Shown here: positions 35,971 to 44,725 of the stretch, in pieces | How the letters are laid out: each line of letters begins with the position of its first letter | Position numbering within the stretch: the first letter of the stretch is position 1 | Assembly (NCBI RefSeq): GCF_001767255.1 | Contig: NZ_CP017639.1 | Span: 62,001 to 126,000, forward strand | Source: Corynebacterium sp. NML98-0116 | GTDB taxonomy: Bacteria; Actinomycetota; Actinomycetes; Mycobacteriales; Mycobacteriaceae | Length of the DNA: 64,000 nucleotides | Direction of reading: 5' to 3' | Translations under genes and position numbers: made by a program | The notes under the pieces: model-generated | Told to the model about the DNA's origin: nothing | Database searches by the model: none | The model's input: only the letters and a program-made list of their open reading frames with translations

Positions 35971-35997
35971 GCAATTCTGTTCACAAAATCCCGACTC
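35971..35997 (+). repeat. 27-bp module-edge repeat, copy 2
   Basis: The same 27 bases as at 15319, now 43 bases after the last gene of the defence operon, preceded by GGATTACTCCCA as in copies 4 and 5. The longer alignment continues to CGCGCGAAGCA. Confidence 0.9.
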
Positions 35998-36025
35998 CGC
36001 GCGCGAAGCACTTCCCCACCCCACC

Positions 36026-36062
36026 TCAGAACGCCTCCAGCCTCCGCACCCACTGGGCGAGG
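36026..36062 (-). pseudogene. 3' scrap of an Abi-like gene
   Basis: On the minus strand it reads PLAQWVRRLEAF-stop, identical over its last 11 codons to the end of the truncated Abi-like gene at 41791-42273, and followed in both places by the 27-bp repeat. Apart from this and the repeat, 35928-36292 holds no gene I can support. Confidence 0.55.
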
Positions 36063-36292
36063 GGGCTACCTTTTTCGCTGCTAGCGGGAACTGCAGAAAC
36101 GGGACAAACGCTTCCACGCATCCCGCCAGTCCGTGGCTGAGCACGGATTTTTCCGAAGGAGCCTGCTTGTAGAGGTGGGAACAGGATGCCGACATCCATT
36201 GCCGTTGCCATTTGTGGGGGTGTGGAAGGAGCCATCAACTTTGCTTTCTAACACTCCACCCCGTTGCGGAAATCGAGTAGGAAGAAAACCTC

Positions 36293-38380
36293 CTATGAAC
36301 TAGCAGATGATTTGGAAAGCGGAACCAAGTCATCGCCATCTTCTAAGGCCCAGAACTCTTCGCCCTTGAGGTTCGTTACGCCGAGGGAGTGCGTGGCTTC
36401 ATCCAGTGAGTCAAAAATATTGACGCCATCGATGACAAGGTGGCCGTCCTCATTAATGACGGCATCAACAATCCAATCTGGATCAACCGGATCGAGAAGG
36501 TCGCCAGGTTTCAGCAGTCCGGCCTCAAAGAACTCCTGCAGGGTTCTAGACCCGGAACGTTCTTCAACGTCAGACGTAGAAATCACCGGTGCAGAGCCAG
36601 CTGTGATGTGGGCGAAAGCATCACGGATAACCTGGGCAATGAGGCTACGGCGGTTGGAAAGGAACTCGTCGTAGGACATGTTTTCCCAACCTTCTGGAAT
36701 GGCATGCCAGTACATCTGTTGTTTCAGCCATTCCTCGTCTGGCGCGCGCTTCTCGACGAGTTCTTGCCAATAGTCCTTCGGGGCGCGATCCGAAATATGG
36801 ATGTTGGTAGCCCAATCAGTGGGAGCGAAGTTAGCCACCTGGTTGATGCGCTTGAAGTCCGTAATCCCCAAAACCTTTTCCAGGTATTTGCGTGGAAACA
36901 GATGGTGGCCTTCGGTGCCCTTAGCCGCGGGCTGATTGGGATCCATCCAATCACGGACGCGCTCGTTGAGCATGAACATCTTGGCATCCAGGATGTTCAG
37001 CGCAGCGAGGTAGCACTGGTAATGCGGTGATAGGGCAGCGCCGGAAGTAACCAAGTTCTGAGGCAGATTGAAACGCCAGTAGTCTTCGGTGAGTTGAGTG
37101 CTAATCGTACGGTTAAGCAGCTCTTCGAAGCCATCCGCGTCGCCCTTGTCCAGCGCAGCAATCTGGTCGAGGTCCTTCTGGATTTGGGATTCCGATGAGC
37201 CCGTGTAGCGGGCGGTGAGTTGCGACATGAAGAGCCAGCGGGCAACCAGTGCGCGAAGGCGAGCGAGCTCGACGTCAAAATCATTGCGTCCAAGCAAGAA
37301 GATCACGTAAGAGTAGATGATGTTCATGTGCGAGGTGACGTTCCGGTTGGTTCGGAATCCAGCGGCCTGAATCGAACGAGTGAATTCCGTCCAGTTCGTG
37401 TGATCCACGACGACCGGTAGAGCGTCCTTGAGGAGCCCTAGTTCGCGTTCTTGACGCTCAGAGTTCACGCGGCCGGTGTGACGATCCTTTGCTTGAAGAG
37501 CGGCGTACGCATCTTGCAGTCGGCCTCGTCGCTGCCCGACAGCAACCATTGCACGAACAAGGTGGCCGTTCTCAACGTCAATATAGGGGTTGTGAGCCGT
37601 CCACTGAATTTCTTTCCCCAGTGCGGAGCTCGCATGAGCTGGGGACATACGGGAGTTGCGTGAAAACTCCTCGATTTGTTCACGGCCTTCAGGCCAAAAG
37701 ACGCTGAGCCACGTCAGAATGTAGTCGTATGCCTTCAGTCGAACTCCTTCTGAGTTGATGCGAACGAAGACGTCAGCAACGAGGCGCTTGTCGGCCTCGC
37801 TCTGAAGGTGAACGACGTTGAACCGGTATTTCTCTAGCCCAGACAGTTTGCTAAAGACATCATGAACTGCCTCTTCTTCTTCATCGCTGAGAGTTCCGCC
37901 GGATTCTTCATACCTCTTGAAGAATGCTTTTCTTGCCTTGTAGGAGCTGGCGAAATAGGTCGAAATGTCTTCGACCCACTCCGGGGATTTGGCAATAGGT
38001 GGTGTACGAACCTCAAACTTCTCACTAAATGGATTGAACGCAATACGGATCCGCTTCTCGTTATAGTTAACGTCCCGGACAGGAAAGCCTTTTATTGCGG
38101 CATAAAGACTGGTCAAGCGCTGCTGGCCGTCGATAATTTGGTGCTGGCCGATGAAATTCGCGTCACCTGAAATTGATCGAGACTCACCGTCGGCAGCAAC
38201 GTCCCAAAACATAAGCTCGCCTACTGGGTAGCCGCGGTACATCGAATCAAAAAGGTCACGAACCTTCGACGTGGGCCAGACAAATGGCCTCTGGAGATCT
38301 GGAAGTTGAATCCTTCCAGAGTGAACATCATTGACAAGTTGCTGCACGTCCCACGGGACAGTGCGGAAGATGGAGGCCAT
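36293..38380 (-). CDS. DUF262/HNH (GmrSD-like) restriction protein with RAMA-like C-terminus
   Basis: The 695-aa protein begins with a DUF262 domain: LQRPFVWPTSKVRDLFDSMY at about 28-47 and DGQQRLTSLYAAIKG at about 86-100, the ParB-like nucleotide site of GmrS. Near residue 492 it has EGHHLFPRKYLEK, the HNH motif of the GmrD/DUF1524 part. The last 85 residues (AGLLKPGDLLDPVDPDW, GHLVIDGVNIFDSLDEAT, EEFWALEDGD) fit a RAMA domain, proposed to bind modified bases. GmrSD enzymes cut DNA with modified cytosines, so this looks like a single-chain modification-dependent nuclease with an added reader domain. It is divergent from a hypothetical gene and lies just outside the DISARM-like operon. Confidence 0.82.
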   Translation of the reverse strand: MASIFRTVPWDVQQLVNDVHSGRIQLPDLQRPFVWPTSKVRDLFDSMYRGYPVGELMFWDVAADGESRSISGDANFIGQHQIIDGQQRLTSLYAAIKGFPVRDVNYNEKRIRIAFNPFSEKFEVRTPPIAKSPEWVEDISTYFASSYKARKAFFKRYEESGGTLSDEEEEAVHDVFSKLSGLEKYRFNVVHLQSEADKRLVADVFVRINSEGVRLKAYDYILTWLSVFWPEGREQIEEFSRNSRMSPAHASSALGKEIQWTAHNPYIDVENGHLVRAMVAVGQRRGRLQDAYAALQAKDRHTGRVNSERQERELGLLKDALPVVVDHTNWTEFTRSIQAAGFRTNRNVTSHMNIIYSYVIFLLGRNDFDVELARLRALVARWLFMSQLTARYTGSSESQIQKDLDQIAALDKGDADGFEELLNRTISTQLTEDYWRFNLPQNLVTSGAALSPHYQCYLAALNILDAKMFMLNERVRDWMDPNQPAAKGTEGHHLFPRKYLEKVLGITDFKRINQVANFAPTDWATNIHISDRAPKDYWQELVEKRAPDEEWLKQQMYWHAIPEGWENMSYDEFLSNRRSLIAQVIRDAFAHITAGSAPVISTSDVEERSGSRTLQEFFEAGLLKPGDLLDPVDPDWIVDAVINEDGHLVIDGVNIFDSLDEATHSLGVTNLKGEEFWALEDGDDLVPLSKSSASS

Positions 38381-38640
38381 GGAGAGACCTTTCTAGAGTG
38401 ACGTGAAAGAATTGATACCTTTTTAGAGTATCGCGCACTTCTGACACCTCTGCATGCGATTGCGCTGATGTGTTCGAGTGACGAAACTGCACCTGAAAAA
38501 GGCTCCGAACTTCGGGAAAACCTCGTTAGAGTTTCCGGCTCAGGATGGAAAGCCGATCGCCACAGTAGAACACCCTTTGCCACAAACCCCGAGTCCGGAA
38601 GGCCGGTGGTGCAAAGGCTTCTCTGTAGAAGCGAGGACGA

Positions 38641-39108
38641 GTGCTGTTTGCGTGGCCTGATCGTAAGCACCTGAATGACTTGTGGGGTATCGATGCAGAT
38701 GCGCTCGTTGTGATCGAGTGGAACACAGAGGAAACCCAAGAGTGGATTGAGGACAATCAGCCCATCTTGCTACTTCATGATCGAACAACGCCCTACGTAC
38801 CAGACGAAGAAGAAACGACTCATGCTGAGCCTCTGCCTAATGGGATTGATCGCATTCTGGAGTACGTTGCAAGGATGGCAGCCGGTTACTCCAGCGGGTT
38901 GAAATGGAATGAAGTAGACAAGCTAAAAGCGGACATGATGAATCGTCCTGATAGGTGGAAACCTGTAACGGTTGAGCAAGTTCGCGCTAAATGTAAAGAA
39001 CTTGGTATGCGGCCGAACGATGTGGACACGATCGCAGATCTATTGCAGCGCCGGAAAGACGGGCGTTCTTTCCGGGTCGAACCTTCATATCGGAACTTTC
39101 ATTCCTAG
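38641..39108 (+). CDS. Hypothetical 155-aa protein, possibly 5'-frameshifted
   Basis: The GTG at 38641 opens a 155-aa reading (VLFAWPDRKHLNDLWGIDAD...) that ends FRVEPSYRNFHS. A second open reading in another frame runs from GTG at 38478 and stops at 38658-38660, ending EARTSAVCVA just where the first becomes open (overlap 38641-38657). One extra base there would explain both halves as a single 210-aa gene divergent from the DUF262 gene with a 97-bp spacer. No family recognised. The C-terminal 70 residues look like a winged-helix or SAP-like DNA-binding module (WKPVTVEQVRAKCKELG), but this is a guess. Confidence 0.5.
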   Translation: MLFAWPDRKHLNDLWGIDADALVVIEWNTEETQEWIEDNQPILLLHDRTTPYVPDEEETTHAEPLPNGIDRILEYVARMAAGYSSGLKWNEVDKLKADMMNRPDRWKPVTVEQVRAKCKELGMRPNDVDTIADLLQRRKDGRSFRVEPSYRNFHS

Positions 39109-39601
39109 AAGAAACCAGCTTTAGAGACAGCCACGCGGACACGAGAGTTCGTAGAGCTTGCGGACTGTCTCGAGTCCGCGAGGCATCCTTGTCTATGGCG
39201 AGTACCTCGAGCTGCAAGGCAAATAGGCTCTGGCCCCGAGCAATCGGGGCCATCTTTTATCTCCCCATTCCCGTCGCTCTCCATCTGCAATTCTGTTCAC
39301 GAATTCCCGACTCCGTGCGTGAAGCACATCCCCCACCCACTGCCTAATCCCCTTCTGCCCTCATGTCTCCGATTCGCCGATCGCCGAACCGCGAAATCGG
39401 CCCAGATACTCAGAATGGGCCGAAAACTCCGTGACCAGCATTGGTCGACGAGACCGAAGTAGCATGCGGAGCGCACTGGGCACCCGGGGTGCGGAGAGGC
39501 GTCGATAATTAAAGCTCTATTAAAACCGTCTGCAAAGGGTTATTGTTATCCGTGTAAGTCGCCTGTGTTCGGCGTTGTGCAGATTTGTGGAGAAATAGAA
39601 A
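39109..39601 (+). other. Non-coding stretch with repeat and promoter region
   Basis: No supported gene. It holds copy 3 of the 27-bp repeat (39287), a short GCACCCGGGGTGC palindrome near 39480 and the AT-rich upstream region of the surface-protein gene. Confidence 0.5.
39287..39313 (+). repeat. 27-bp module-edge repeat, copy 3
   Basis: Same element with two changes (CACGAATTCCC for CACAAAATCCC). The right flank GTGCGTGAAGCACATCCCC matches the flank of copy 2. Confidence 0.85.
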
Positions 39602-41656
39602 ATGAACCGGAAGAAACTGGTTGCGCTGTGTGGTGCCATCGCTATTGCGTGCGGGTCAATTACTGCGGTGGGTGGCCCGGTGGCGGGCGCGTATGTGGAG
39701 AAGCAAGACACTGCAGGCATGCAGCCGAGCCCCGATGTGACAGACGCGGCGAAGATTCCGGCTGTGGACGTGAAGGTCGAAACGGATAAGGCGGACGAGG
39801 TCAAAGCTGGTGACACGTTTAATATAACGATTTCGGGAACAGCGGAGGCGCCGTTTCCTGCTGGGGACGCAGCTGCTCAACCTGGTCAATCCAACATTTT
39901 AGGCTTCACTGTTGAGGTAACGCTGCCAGACGGCATCGAGCTTGCCGACCAAGCGGCAGTAAACATCAATGGCCAGTCCTTGGGCACTCTGGCGTTTAAT
40001 CAACTCCCGTCAGGGTCGTACGAAGTAGACCTTCGTGGCGCTATGGGCGAGAAAGGCAACTTCCAGATCACCGTCCCCGTCAAAGCAACGAAAGATGCTC
40101 CCGCGGGTGAGACTTTGACGTTTTCTGGCGCTGCCCAAGCGCTGATTAATCCGGAGTTCTCTTTCGACGCTGTCCCGGGTAAGCGTACTGTTTCGCCTCA
40201 GGAAGTTGACGGCAAGTGCACCTGGATTGCCAAGACGGAATACGAACTCCACGCTGGTGAATACGGCGCCTGGCTTACCGAGCTTTTCCTCGGCGTCATC
40301 GACCCAGCCAATGTTCAGCTTGGCGACGCCACCATTACCATTTTTGACGCCGACGGCAAGAAGGTCACCGGCAAAGCTGGTGAGTTCGACGCTGAGGGAC
40401 GGTTGACAGACCCGAGAACGTTGGAGAAGCGCAATGAGCAGTATAAAAACACGACTTGGCAGCAAACTTACGACTGGGGTTTGAACCTCAATCGCGCCGA
40501 CCTGAACAAAACGCTTGGGCAGGTGTTCCTTCCTAGCGGTAGCCGCGTAGTCATCGAGCAGCCCGTATACGATAACCAGCGTCATTGTTCGATGACGGAG
40601 GTGTACCCGTCGGATATTTACAGCAGCTACGTCGGCGGCGTCATCATGAACCCAATCAAGCGTGAGACCGCCAAGACCCAAATCTCAGCGCCGGAAGCCC
40701 CGACCTCGCCTGCCGAGACGCCAACGCCCACCGTAACTACGACGGCAACTACGACGGCGACTACCACCGCAACCACCACGGCAACGACGACCGCAACCAC
40801 CACGGCGACGACCACGGCGACGACGACTGCGACGACGACGGCAACTACCACCGCGACCACGACCGCAGACTGCGATTGCTCTCCAACGACGGTGACTGAG
40901 ACCGCGACGACGACGGAGAAGGCCCCTGAGCCGACCACCGAAACCGCCACGGTGACCACCAAGGAGATCACCCCGACCACCGTTACGAAGAAGGTCCCTG
41001 AGCCGACCACCGAAACAACCACGGTGACCACCAAGGAGACCACCCCGACCACCGTAACGGCCACAGCAACCGAGACCACTACGACGACCACCACAACGAC
41101 CGAAAAGGCCACGGAGACCGTCACGACCACTGTCACCACGACTCCGGTTGCTCCGGCGGACCCGCAGGATCCCACGCCGACCGTCACCGCAACGTCGACC
41201 CCGACCGCGCCTGGCAAGACTGCCGAGCGCTGCTTCGCTAACGCGTTGGCGTCGCCATTGTTCTATTTCGTGCCGGTGGGTGTGCTCGCGGCGGTTGGCG
41301 GTGAGCTCGCCCGCCCGTACGCCGGTGCGCTGAATGAGCAGCTCGCACGCATCAATGCGGATATTCAGGCAGCGTTCCAGCAGGATTCGCCAGATCGCGG
41401 TCGCAATGGTCGCACTCCGCGTAACGACGACCCCTCCGCCGCCCTCCGCGCCCAATTAGAGGAAGCGAACCGGAGGTTCCAGGAGATTGCTTCTGACCCG
41501 AACGTCCAGCGTATCGGCACGGTCGCCGCAGTGATCTTCGGTTTAGCTGCCGCCTCTGCCATCCTTTACGACTGGTGCTCCTCCGAGCCCGGCAAAGCCT
41601 TCACCGCCGTAGAGGGAAGCAGTGCCGCGGAGCGCTTCCTGAACCGGAACCGCTAA
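39602..41656 (+). CDS. Thr-rich secreted surface protein with C-terminal membrane anchor
   Basis: The 684-aa protein has a signal peptide (MNRKKLVALCGAIAIACGS, cleavage near residue 30). Its globular N-terminal region is about 330 residues with cysteines in DGKCTW and RHCSMTE. A stalk at about 370-545 is made almost only of Thr, Ala, Pro, Glu and Val, including about 11 units of the four-residue repeat TTAT. After the stalk comes a hydrophobic stretch (ANALASPLFYFVPVGVLAAV), a helical polar region and a final transmembrane segment (VAAVIFGLAAASAILYDW). No LPxTG is visible, so anchoring is by membrane rather than sortase. The Thr-rich stalk is probably O-mannosylated. It is likely an adhesin or envelope-spanning protein; the ligand is unknown. 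Confidence 0.8.
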   Translation: MNRKKLVALCGAIAIACGSITAVGGPVAGAYVEKQDTAGMQPSPDVTDAAKIPAVDVKVETDKADEVKAGDTFNITISGTAEAPFPAGDAAAQPGQSNILGFTVEVTLPDGIELADQAAVNINGQSLGTLAFNQLPSGSYEVDLRGAMGEKGNFQITVPVKATKDAPAGETLTFSGAAQALINPEFSFDAVPGKRTVSPQEVDGKCTWIAKTEYELHAGEYGAWLTELFLGVIDPANVQLGDATITIFDADGKKVTGKAGEFDAEGRLTDPRTLEKRNEQYKNTTWQQTYDWGLNLNRADLNKTLGQVFLPSGSRVVIEQPVYDNQRHCSMTEVYPSDIYSSYVGGVIMNPIKRETAKTQISAPEAPTSPAETPTPTVTTTATTTATTTATTTATTTATTTATTTATTTATTTATTTATTTADCDCSPTTVTETATTTEKAPEPTTETATVTTKEITPTTVTKKVPEPTTETTTVTTKETTPTTVTATATETTTTTTTTTEKATETVTTTVTTTPVAPADPQDPTPTVTATSTPTAPGKTAERCFANALASPLFYFVPVGVLAAVGGELARPYAGALNEQLARINADIQAAFQQDSPDRGRNGRTPRNDDPSAALRAQLEEANRRFQEIASDPNVQRIGTVAAVIFGLAAASAILYDWCSSEPGKAFTAVEGSSAAERFLNRNR
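40729..40868 (+). repeat. In-gene 12-bp tandem repeat coding for TTAT
   Basis: About 11 units of 12 bases code for Thr-Thr-Ala-Thr. Third codon positions vary between units, so the array is not freshly expanded, but it could still change length by recombination. Confidence 0.8.
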
Positions 41657-41746
41657 CCCCCTGCCCTGCCCCAACCGAAAACGGGATACTAGTGAACTGA
41701 ATTGAGCAGCGACTGTGTAGTGCCTCAACCCCCATTACTCCCATCT

Positions 41747-41773
41747 GCAATTCTGTTCACAAAATCCCGACTC
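41747..41773 (+). repeat. 27-bp module-edge repeat, copy 4
   Basis: Exact 27-base match, preceded by ATTACTCCCATCT as in copy 5. It lies between the surface-protein gene and the stop codon of the truncated Abi-like gene. Confidence 0.9.
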
Positions 41774-41790
41774 CGCTGGAGGCAACTACT

Positions 41791-42273
41791 TCAGAAGGCC
41801 TCCAGCCTCCGCACCCACTGGGCGAGCGTGCCGTCGATAATCGCGGCATGCAACATAGCGGGGCCAACGATCCGCCGCCCGGTGAACTCGCTTGAGCCCC
41901 CCATCGCTTCGGTGGGGAGCACGGTTTGGGGCGGGTGAGCGTAGTCGTCGCCATGCGCCGTAGAATCCGGTTGATCGCAGTGCAGTTGGCGCGATTCGGC
42001 CCCATCATCACCTACGGTGGGTCGTGTTGACTCAATTTTGACTAGCGGGCGTCGATGAGTAGCTCGGTTGCGTAGTTCTTTGACCGCAAGCGCCTGGCTT
42101 TGGAAACGCCTGCGATTACTGGAGCTTCGGCCATAGGGCGAGAGGTTCGGTTCAAGCGCCTCATTCCAAAGAATTACGCGAGCATTGCGTTCTCCCGCAT
42201 GAGGCTTGGGGAGAAGATGCATCCACTGACCAAACGTCAGCCCCGCCAACGAGTCATCCTGCGTACGCCACAC
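41791..42273 (-). pseudogene. N-terminally truncated Abi-like (HEPN) gene
   Basis: The minus-strand reading (160 codons, first start GTG at 42273) contains LTFGQWMHLLP, FQSQALAVKELRNRATHRRP and the end RRIVGPAMLHAAII...LAQWVRRLEAF. The KELRNRATHRRPL segment with R-N-R-x-x-H is the catalytic-type motif of HEPN RNases found in Abi-family proteins. The usual N-terminal 100 or so residues are missing: the frame runs back into the promoter of the cupin gene with no proper start or ribosome-binding site. I take it as a remnant. Its 3' end is duplicated at 36026-36062. Confidence 0.5.
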
Positions 42274-42351
42274 TCTGCGGACTGAGCCGATAACATGGTG
42301 CGTAAACGCCCAGACACCACCACCCCCGATACCCCACAGATTGGATCAACG

Positions 42352-42783
42352 ATGTCTCAGCCAAAAGATGACCTCCCCGTCAACCGCCCCGAAGTGTTTG
42401 GTGCTGCAGACTCGACAGGCTCGATCGACCGCGCCACCTGCATCCAGACGATCAACGCCGTTGCTCCGCGGCCAGACAACGCGCGGCCAGGGGTCAAGCG
42501 ACTGCTGCAGGGCGACGGCGCGAACCTTATCGTCTTCAATTTCTGCCCTGGCCAGACGTTGCCGGCTCACAAGGCGGCCCACCCGATCACCGTGCAGTGC
42601 CTCAACGGGTCCCTCGAGTTCGAGTGCGGCGGCGAGCGTTTCCCGCTCAAGCAGGGAGAAGTTGTCCACCTGCGCGCGTATGTGCCACACGCGGTGTACT
42701 GCCCGGATAACGCTCTGTCGGCGGGCAACATTTTGCTGCTCAGCATGCTTACGGGCGAACGCCACGGCGAGCAGGACAGCTAA
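42352..42783 (+). CDS. Cupin-domain protein
   Basis: The 143-aa protein has a single conserved beta-barrel domain: LIVFNFCPGQTLPAHKAAHP (metal/ligand face with H at about 81 and 85), LNGSLEFECGGERFPLKQGE, then VVHLRAYVPHAVYC. The pattern G(X)5HXH...G(X)5PXG...H is partly kept. An upstream ATG at 42295 in frame adds 19 unlikely residues; I prefer 42352, although its ribosome-binding site is weak. Corynebacteria have several such small cupins of unknown substrate. It is convergent with the DUF488 gene. Confidence 0.75.
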   Translation: MSQPKDDLPVNRPEVFGAADSTGSIDRATCIQTINAVAPRPDNARPGVKRLLQGDGANLIVFNFCPGQTLPAHKAAHPITVQCLNGSLEFECGGERFPLKQGEVVHLRAYVPHAVYCPDNALSAGNILLLSMLTGERHGEQDS

Positions 42784-42798
42784 GCCCAAACATAGCCC

Positions 42799-43230
42799 CT
42801 AAAGGTGCACGATCTCCACGTCGTCCCAAACTTCGGCGAGGTACTCGGCGGCAACTAACCGATGGCAGGTGGAGGGGTCTGCTTCGGAGCAAAGCAGCAC
42901 GGCGTCGTCAAAAAGCGAGCGGTCCAGGGACGAAACCTCCCCAGCGTCGTACTCCTCGCGCAACTGCTTCGAAAACTCATCGAAGCCAACCTCGTCATGC
43001 CGATACGCGTGCATCAGATCCGCTGACGGCGCGAGAGCGAGCTCGTGCGTGTACGGCATGTCCAGGATGACCCGCAGGAAGTAGCGCAGGTCGTCCTTCT
43101 TGGTAAACCCGGCGAGCTGATTCGTGTTGGAGCGGCGAATATCCACCACGCGCCGCACGCCGGACTCGCGCAGAATGTCGAAGAACTCCTCCGCGCTCTT
43201 GTGTGAAAACCCGAGTGTGTAAATTCGCAT
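42799..43230 (-). CDS. DUF488-family protein
   Basis: The 143-aa protein starts MRIYTLGFSHKSAEEFFDIL, continues VRRVVDIRRSNTNQLAGFTK and ends with the Cys/His motif LLCSEADPSTCHRLVAAEYL near 112-131. These are the hallmarks of DUF488, a small fold with a conserved CxE/CHR site. TAGGAGG sits just before the ATG at 43230. A 34-aa ORF ends 13 bases upstream and may be co-transcribed. The biochemical function of the family is not established. Confidence 0.85.
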   Translation of the reverse strand: MRIYTLGFSHKSAEEFFDILRESGVRRVVDIRRSNTNQLAGFTKKDDLRYFLRVILDMPYTHELALAPSADLMHAYRHDEVGFDEFSKQLREEYDAGEVSSLDRSLFDDAVLLCSEADPSTCHRLVAAEYLAEVWDDVEIVHL

Positions 43231-43242
43231 AATCCTCCTAGA

Positions 43243-43347
43243 TCACGAAGCCTTGCCCGCAGCCACCGGGTCGTAGCCCTGCTCGCGCAGCTCCGACGGC
43301 GCGTCGATCGAAAGGTCTTCAGGCTTCGGTGCAAGTGCATCAGTCAC
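43243..43347 (-). CDS. Possible 34-aa peptide upstream of DUF488 gene
   Basis: GTG at 43347 opens VTDALAPKPEDLSIDAPSEL..., ending DPVAAGKAS, 12 bases before the DUF488 start. Codon choice looks genuine, but the ribosome-binding site is poor, so this may be the tail of a lost gene rather than a true peptide gene. Confidence 0.35.
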   Translation of the reverse strand: MTDALAPKPEDLSIDAPSELREQGYDPVAAGKAS

Positions 43348-43452
43348 GCAGCCCACGGTACCGCAGGGACTCTTGCTTATCGACGCCCCACTGTCCCACC
43401 AAACGTCTTCCGCTGCGCCCTAATGTCCCTTAAGCCCGGATTACTCCCATCT

Positions 43453-43479
43453 GCAATTCTGTTCACAAATTCCCGACTC
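43453..43479 (+). repeat. 27-bp module-edge repeat, copy 5
   Basis: One change from consensus (CACAAATTCCC), with the same left flank GGATTACTCCCATCT as copies 2 and 4. It lies just upstream of the GNAT gene. Confidence 0.88.
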
Positions 43480-43516
43480 CGTTTGTGACGCCTATCCCTT
43501 CCCCTATCCTGTCCCC

Positions 43517-44125
43517 ATGCCTACGATCCGCCGCGCCAGGCCCGACGACGCCGAAGCCCTCGTCGAACTGTCTATCGCCACGTTCACGCAGACCTTCGGC
43601 CACCTCTACGACCCCGCCGACCTCGCAGCCTTCCTCAACGAGGCCTACGACCTGCAGAAACACAAAATCCTCCTCGCCGACCCCGACCACGCCACCTGGG
43701 TCGTCGAGGACAACGGCGCCCTCGTGGGCTACGCCCTCGCTGGGCCCTGCAGCCTCCCCCACCCCGACGTCCTCCCCGAAGACCGCGAGCTCAAACGCCT
43801 CTACCTCCTTGCCGATCACCAACAGTCCGGCCTCGGCTCCACCCTCATTGAGCTCGTCCTCGACTGGATCGGTCCGCGTACCGCGTGGCTCGGGGTCTGG
43901 TCGCAGAACTTTGGGGCGCAGCGTTTCTATCACCGCTACGGCTTCTCCAAGGCTGGCGAGTACTTCTTCAAGGTCGGCAATCACCGCGACCACGCTAACC
44001 TCTTCCGTTCAATCTCGAACGATTTTGGCGTCGTTATCCGACGGGCATTCCCAATTTTCGGGCACGGGCATTTGGAACTCAAAAATAACGGCTGCTGTTT
44101 GGCTCTTTCGCCATTTCAAGCGTGA
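43517..44125 (+). CDS. GNAT-family N-acetyltransferase with a replaced C-terminus
   Basis: The 202-aa reading starts MPTIRRARPDDAEALVELS and has the acetyl-CoA loop region LKRLYLLADHQQSGLGSTL near 93-111 and the late motif GAQRFYHRYGFSKAGEYFFKVGNHRDH near 133-159. Family members end soon after GNHRDH. Here the frame runs on for about 43 further residues that are antisense to the next gene's 3' end (overlap 44009-44125). The natural end appears to have been replaced when the neighbouring unit was joined at about 44000. The catalytic core looks intact; the substrate is unknown. Confidence 0.8.
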   Translation: MPTIRRARPDDAEALVELSIATFTQTFGHLYDPADLAAFLNEAYDLQKHKILLADPDHATWVVEDNGALVGYALAGPCSLPHPDVLPEDRELKRLYLLADHQQSGLGSTLIELVLDWIGPRTAWLGVWSQNFGAQRFYHRYGFSKAGEYFFKVGNHRDHANLFRSISNDFGVVIRRAFPIFGHGHLELKNNGCCLALSPFQA

Positions 44126-44725
44126 CTTATTTAGGTGCGCTTTCCATCTGCCTAGATCGGTATCGAGGTTGAACTCCTGGCGGAGGCTCTCTAAGACATC
44201 TTCCAATGACGGGCGGAAACGGTGCCCACCAGTAGGGAAATGGATTTTTGAGAGTCGAGGGAATTCCGAAGTAAATTTCTTTATCTTCTGATCGTTCGTT
44301 GAATCCAACTTCTTTGTTAGGCCTAGAAGGTGGGCTACTTCGTCCCGATGCGCGTGAACGTGGAAGTGCGAACTCGGTCTGTTGCTTTTGTTGCGGTCGT
44401 ACTCAACTCTGAAAAGCGGTTCGTCGTTTGATTTTGCTTGAGCGTGAACAGCGAAGCTGGAGTTCTCCACGGCCAAGAAACTGTGAGTTGAATCCCAGGT
44501 GCATTTAAACGTCGGACGCAATCCGAGTATTACGTGCCCGTTCCAAGATAGAGGAATGATGCCTACACGGTCCTCTATCTGCTTTAGGCGGATCGAAATG
44601 CTGCCGTTCTCAACTATTTTGCTACTAAACTCAAAATGCTGTCCGGTGAAGGCTTCCACCGTAGCGGCGAGGTCTGCGCTGAACTCGGCGACCAGGGCCT
44701 GTAATTGCTCAGCGTTTTTAGTCAT
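44009..44725 (-). CDS. 238-aa protein of unknown function, partner of the 66-aa gene
   Basis: The ATG at 44725 gives MTKNAEQLQALVAEFSADL... The middle is a beta-rich region with IIPLSWNGHVILGLRP; a conserved-looking HFHVHAHRDEVAHLLGL at about 142-158 and FPTGGHRFRPSLEDVLESL at about 180-198 follow. His clusters of this kind often bind metal. It overlaps the upstream 66-aa gene by eight bases, and the two share AT-rich composition. I have a vague memory of similar paired genes in actinobacteria but no assigned function. A toxin-antitoxin-like or defence role is possible but unproven. Confidence 0.65.
   Translation of the reverse strand: MTKNAEQLQALVAEFSADLAATVEAFTGQHFEFSSKIVENGSISIRLKQIEDRVGIIPLSWNGHVILGLRPTFKCTWDSTHSFLAVENSSFAVHAQAKSNDEPLFRVEYDRNKSNRPSSHFHVHAHRDEVAHLLGLTKKLDSTNDQKIKKFTSEFPRLSKIHFPTGGHRFRPSLEDVLESLRQEFNLDTDLGRWKAHLNKSRLKWRKSQTAAVIFEFQMPVPENWECPSDNDAKIVRD

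Noticed and set aside
40627..41455. Long minus-strand readings opposite the Thr-rich stalk
   Set aside because: Low-complexity mirror of the repeat; no start site or family.
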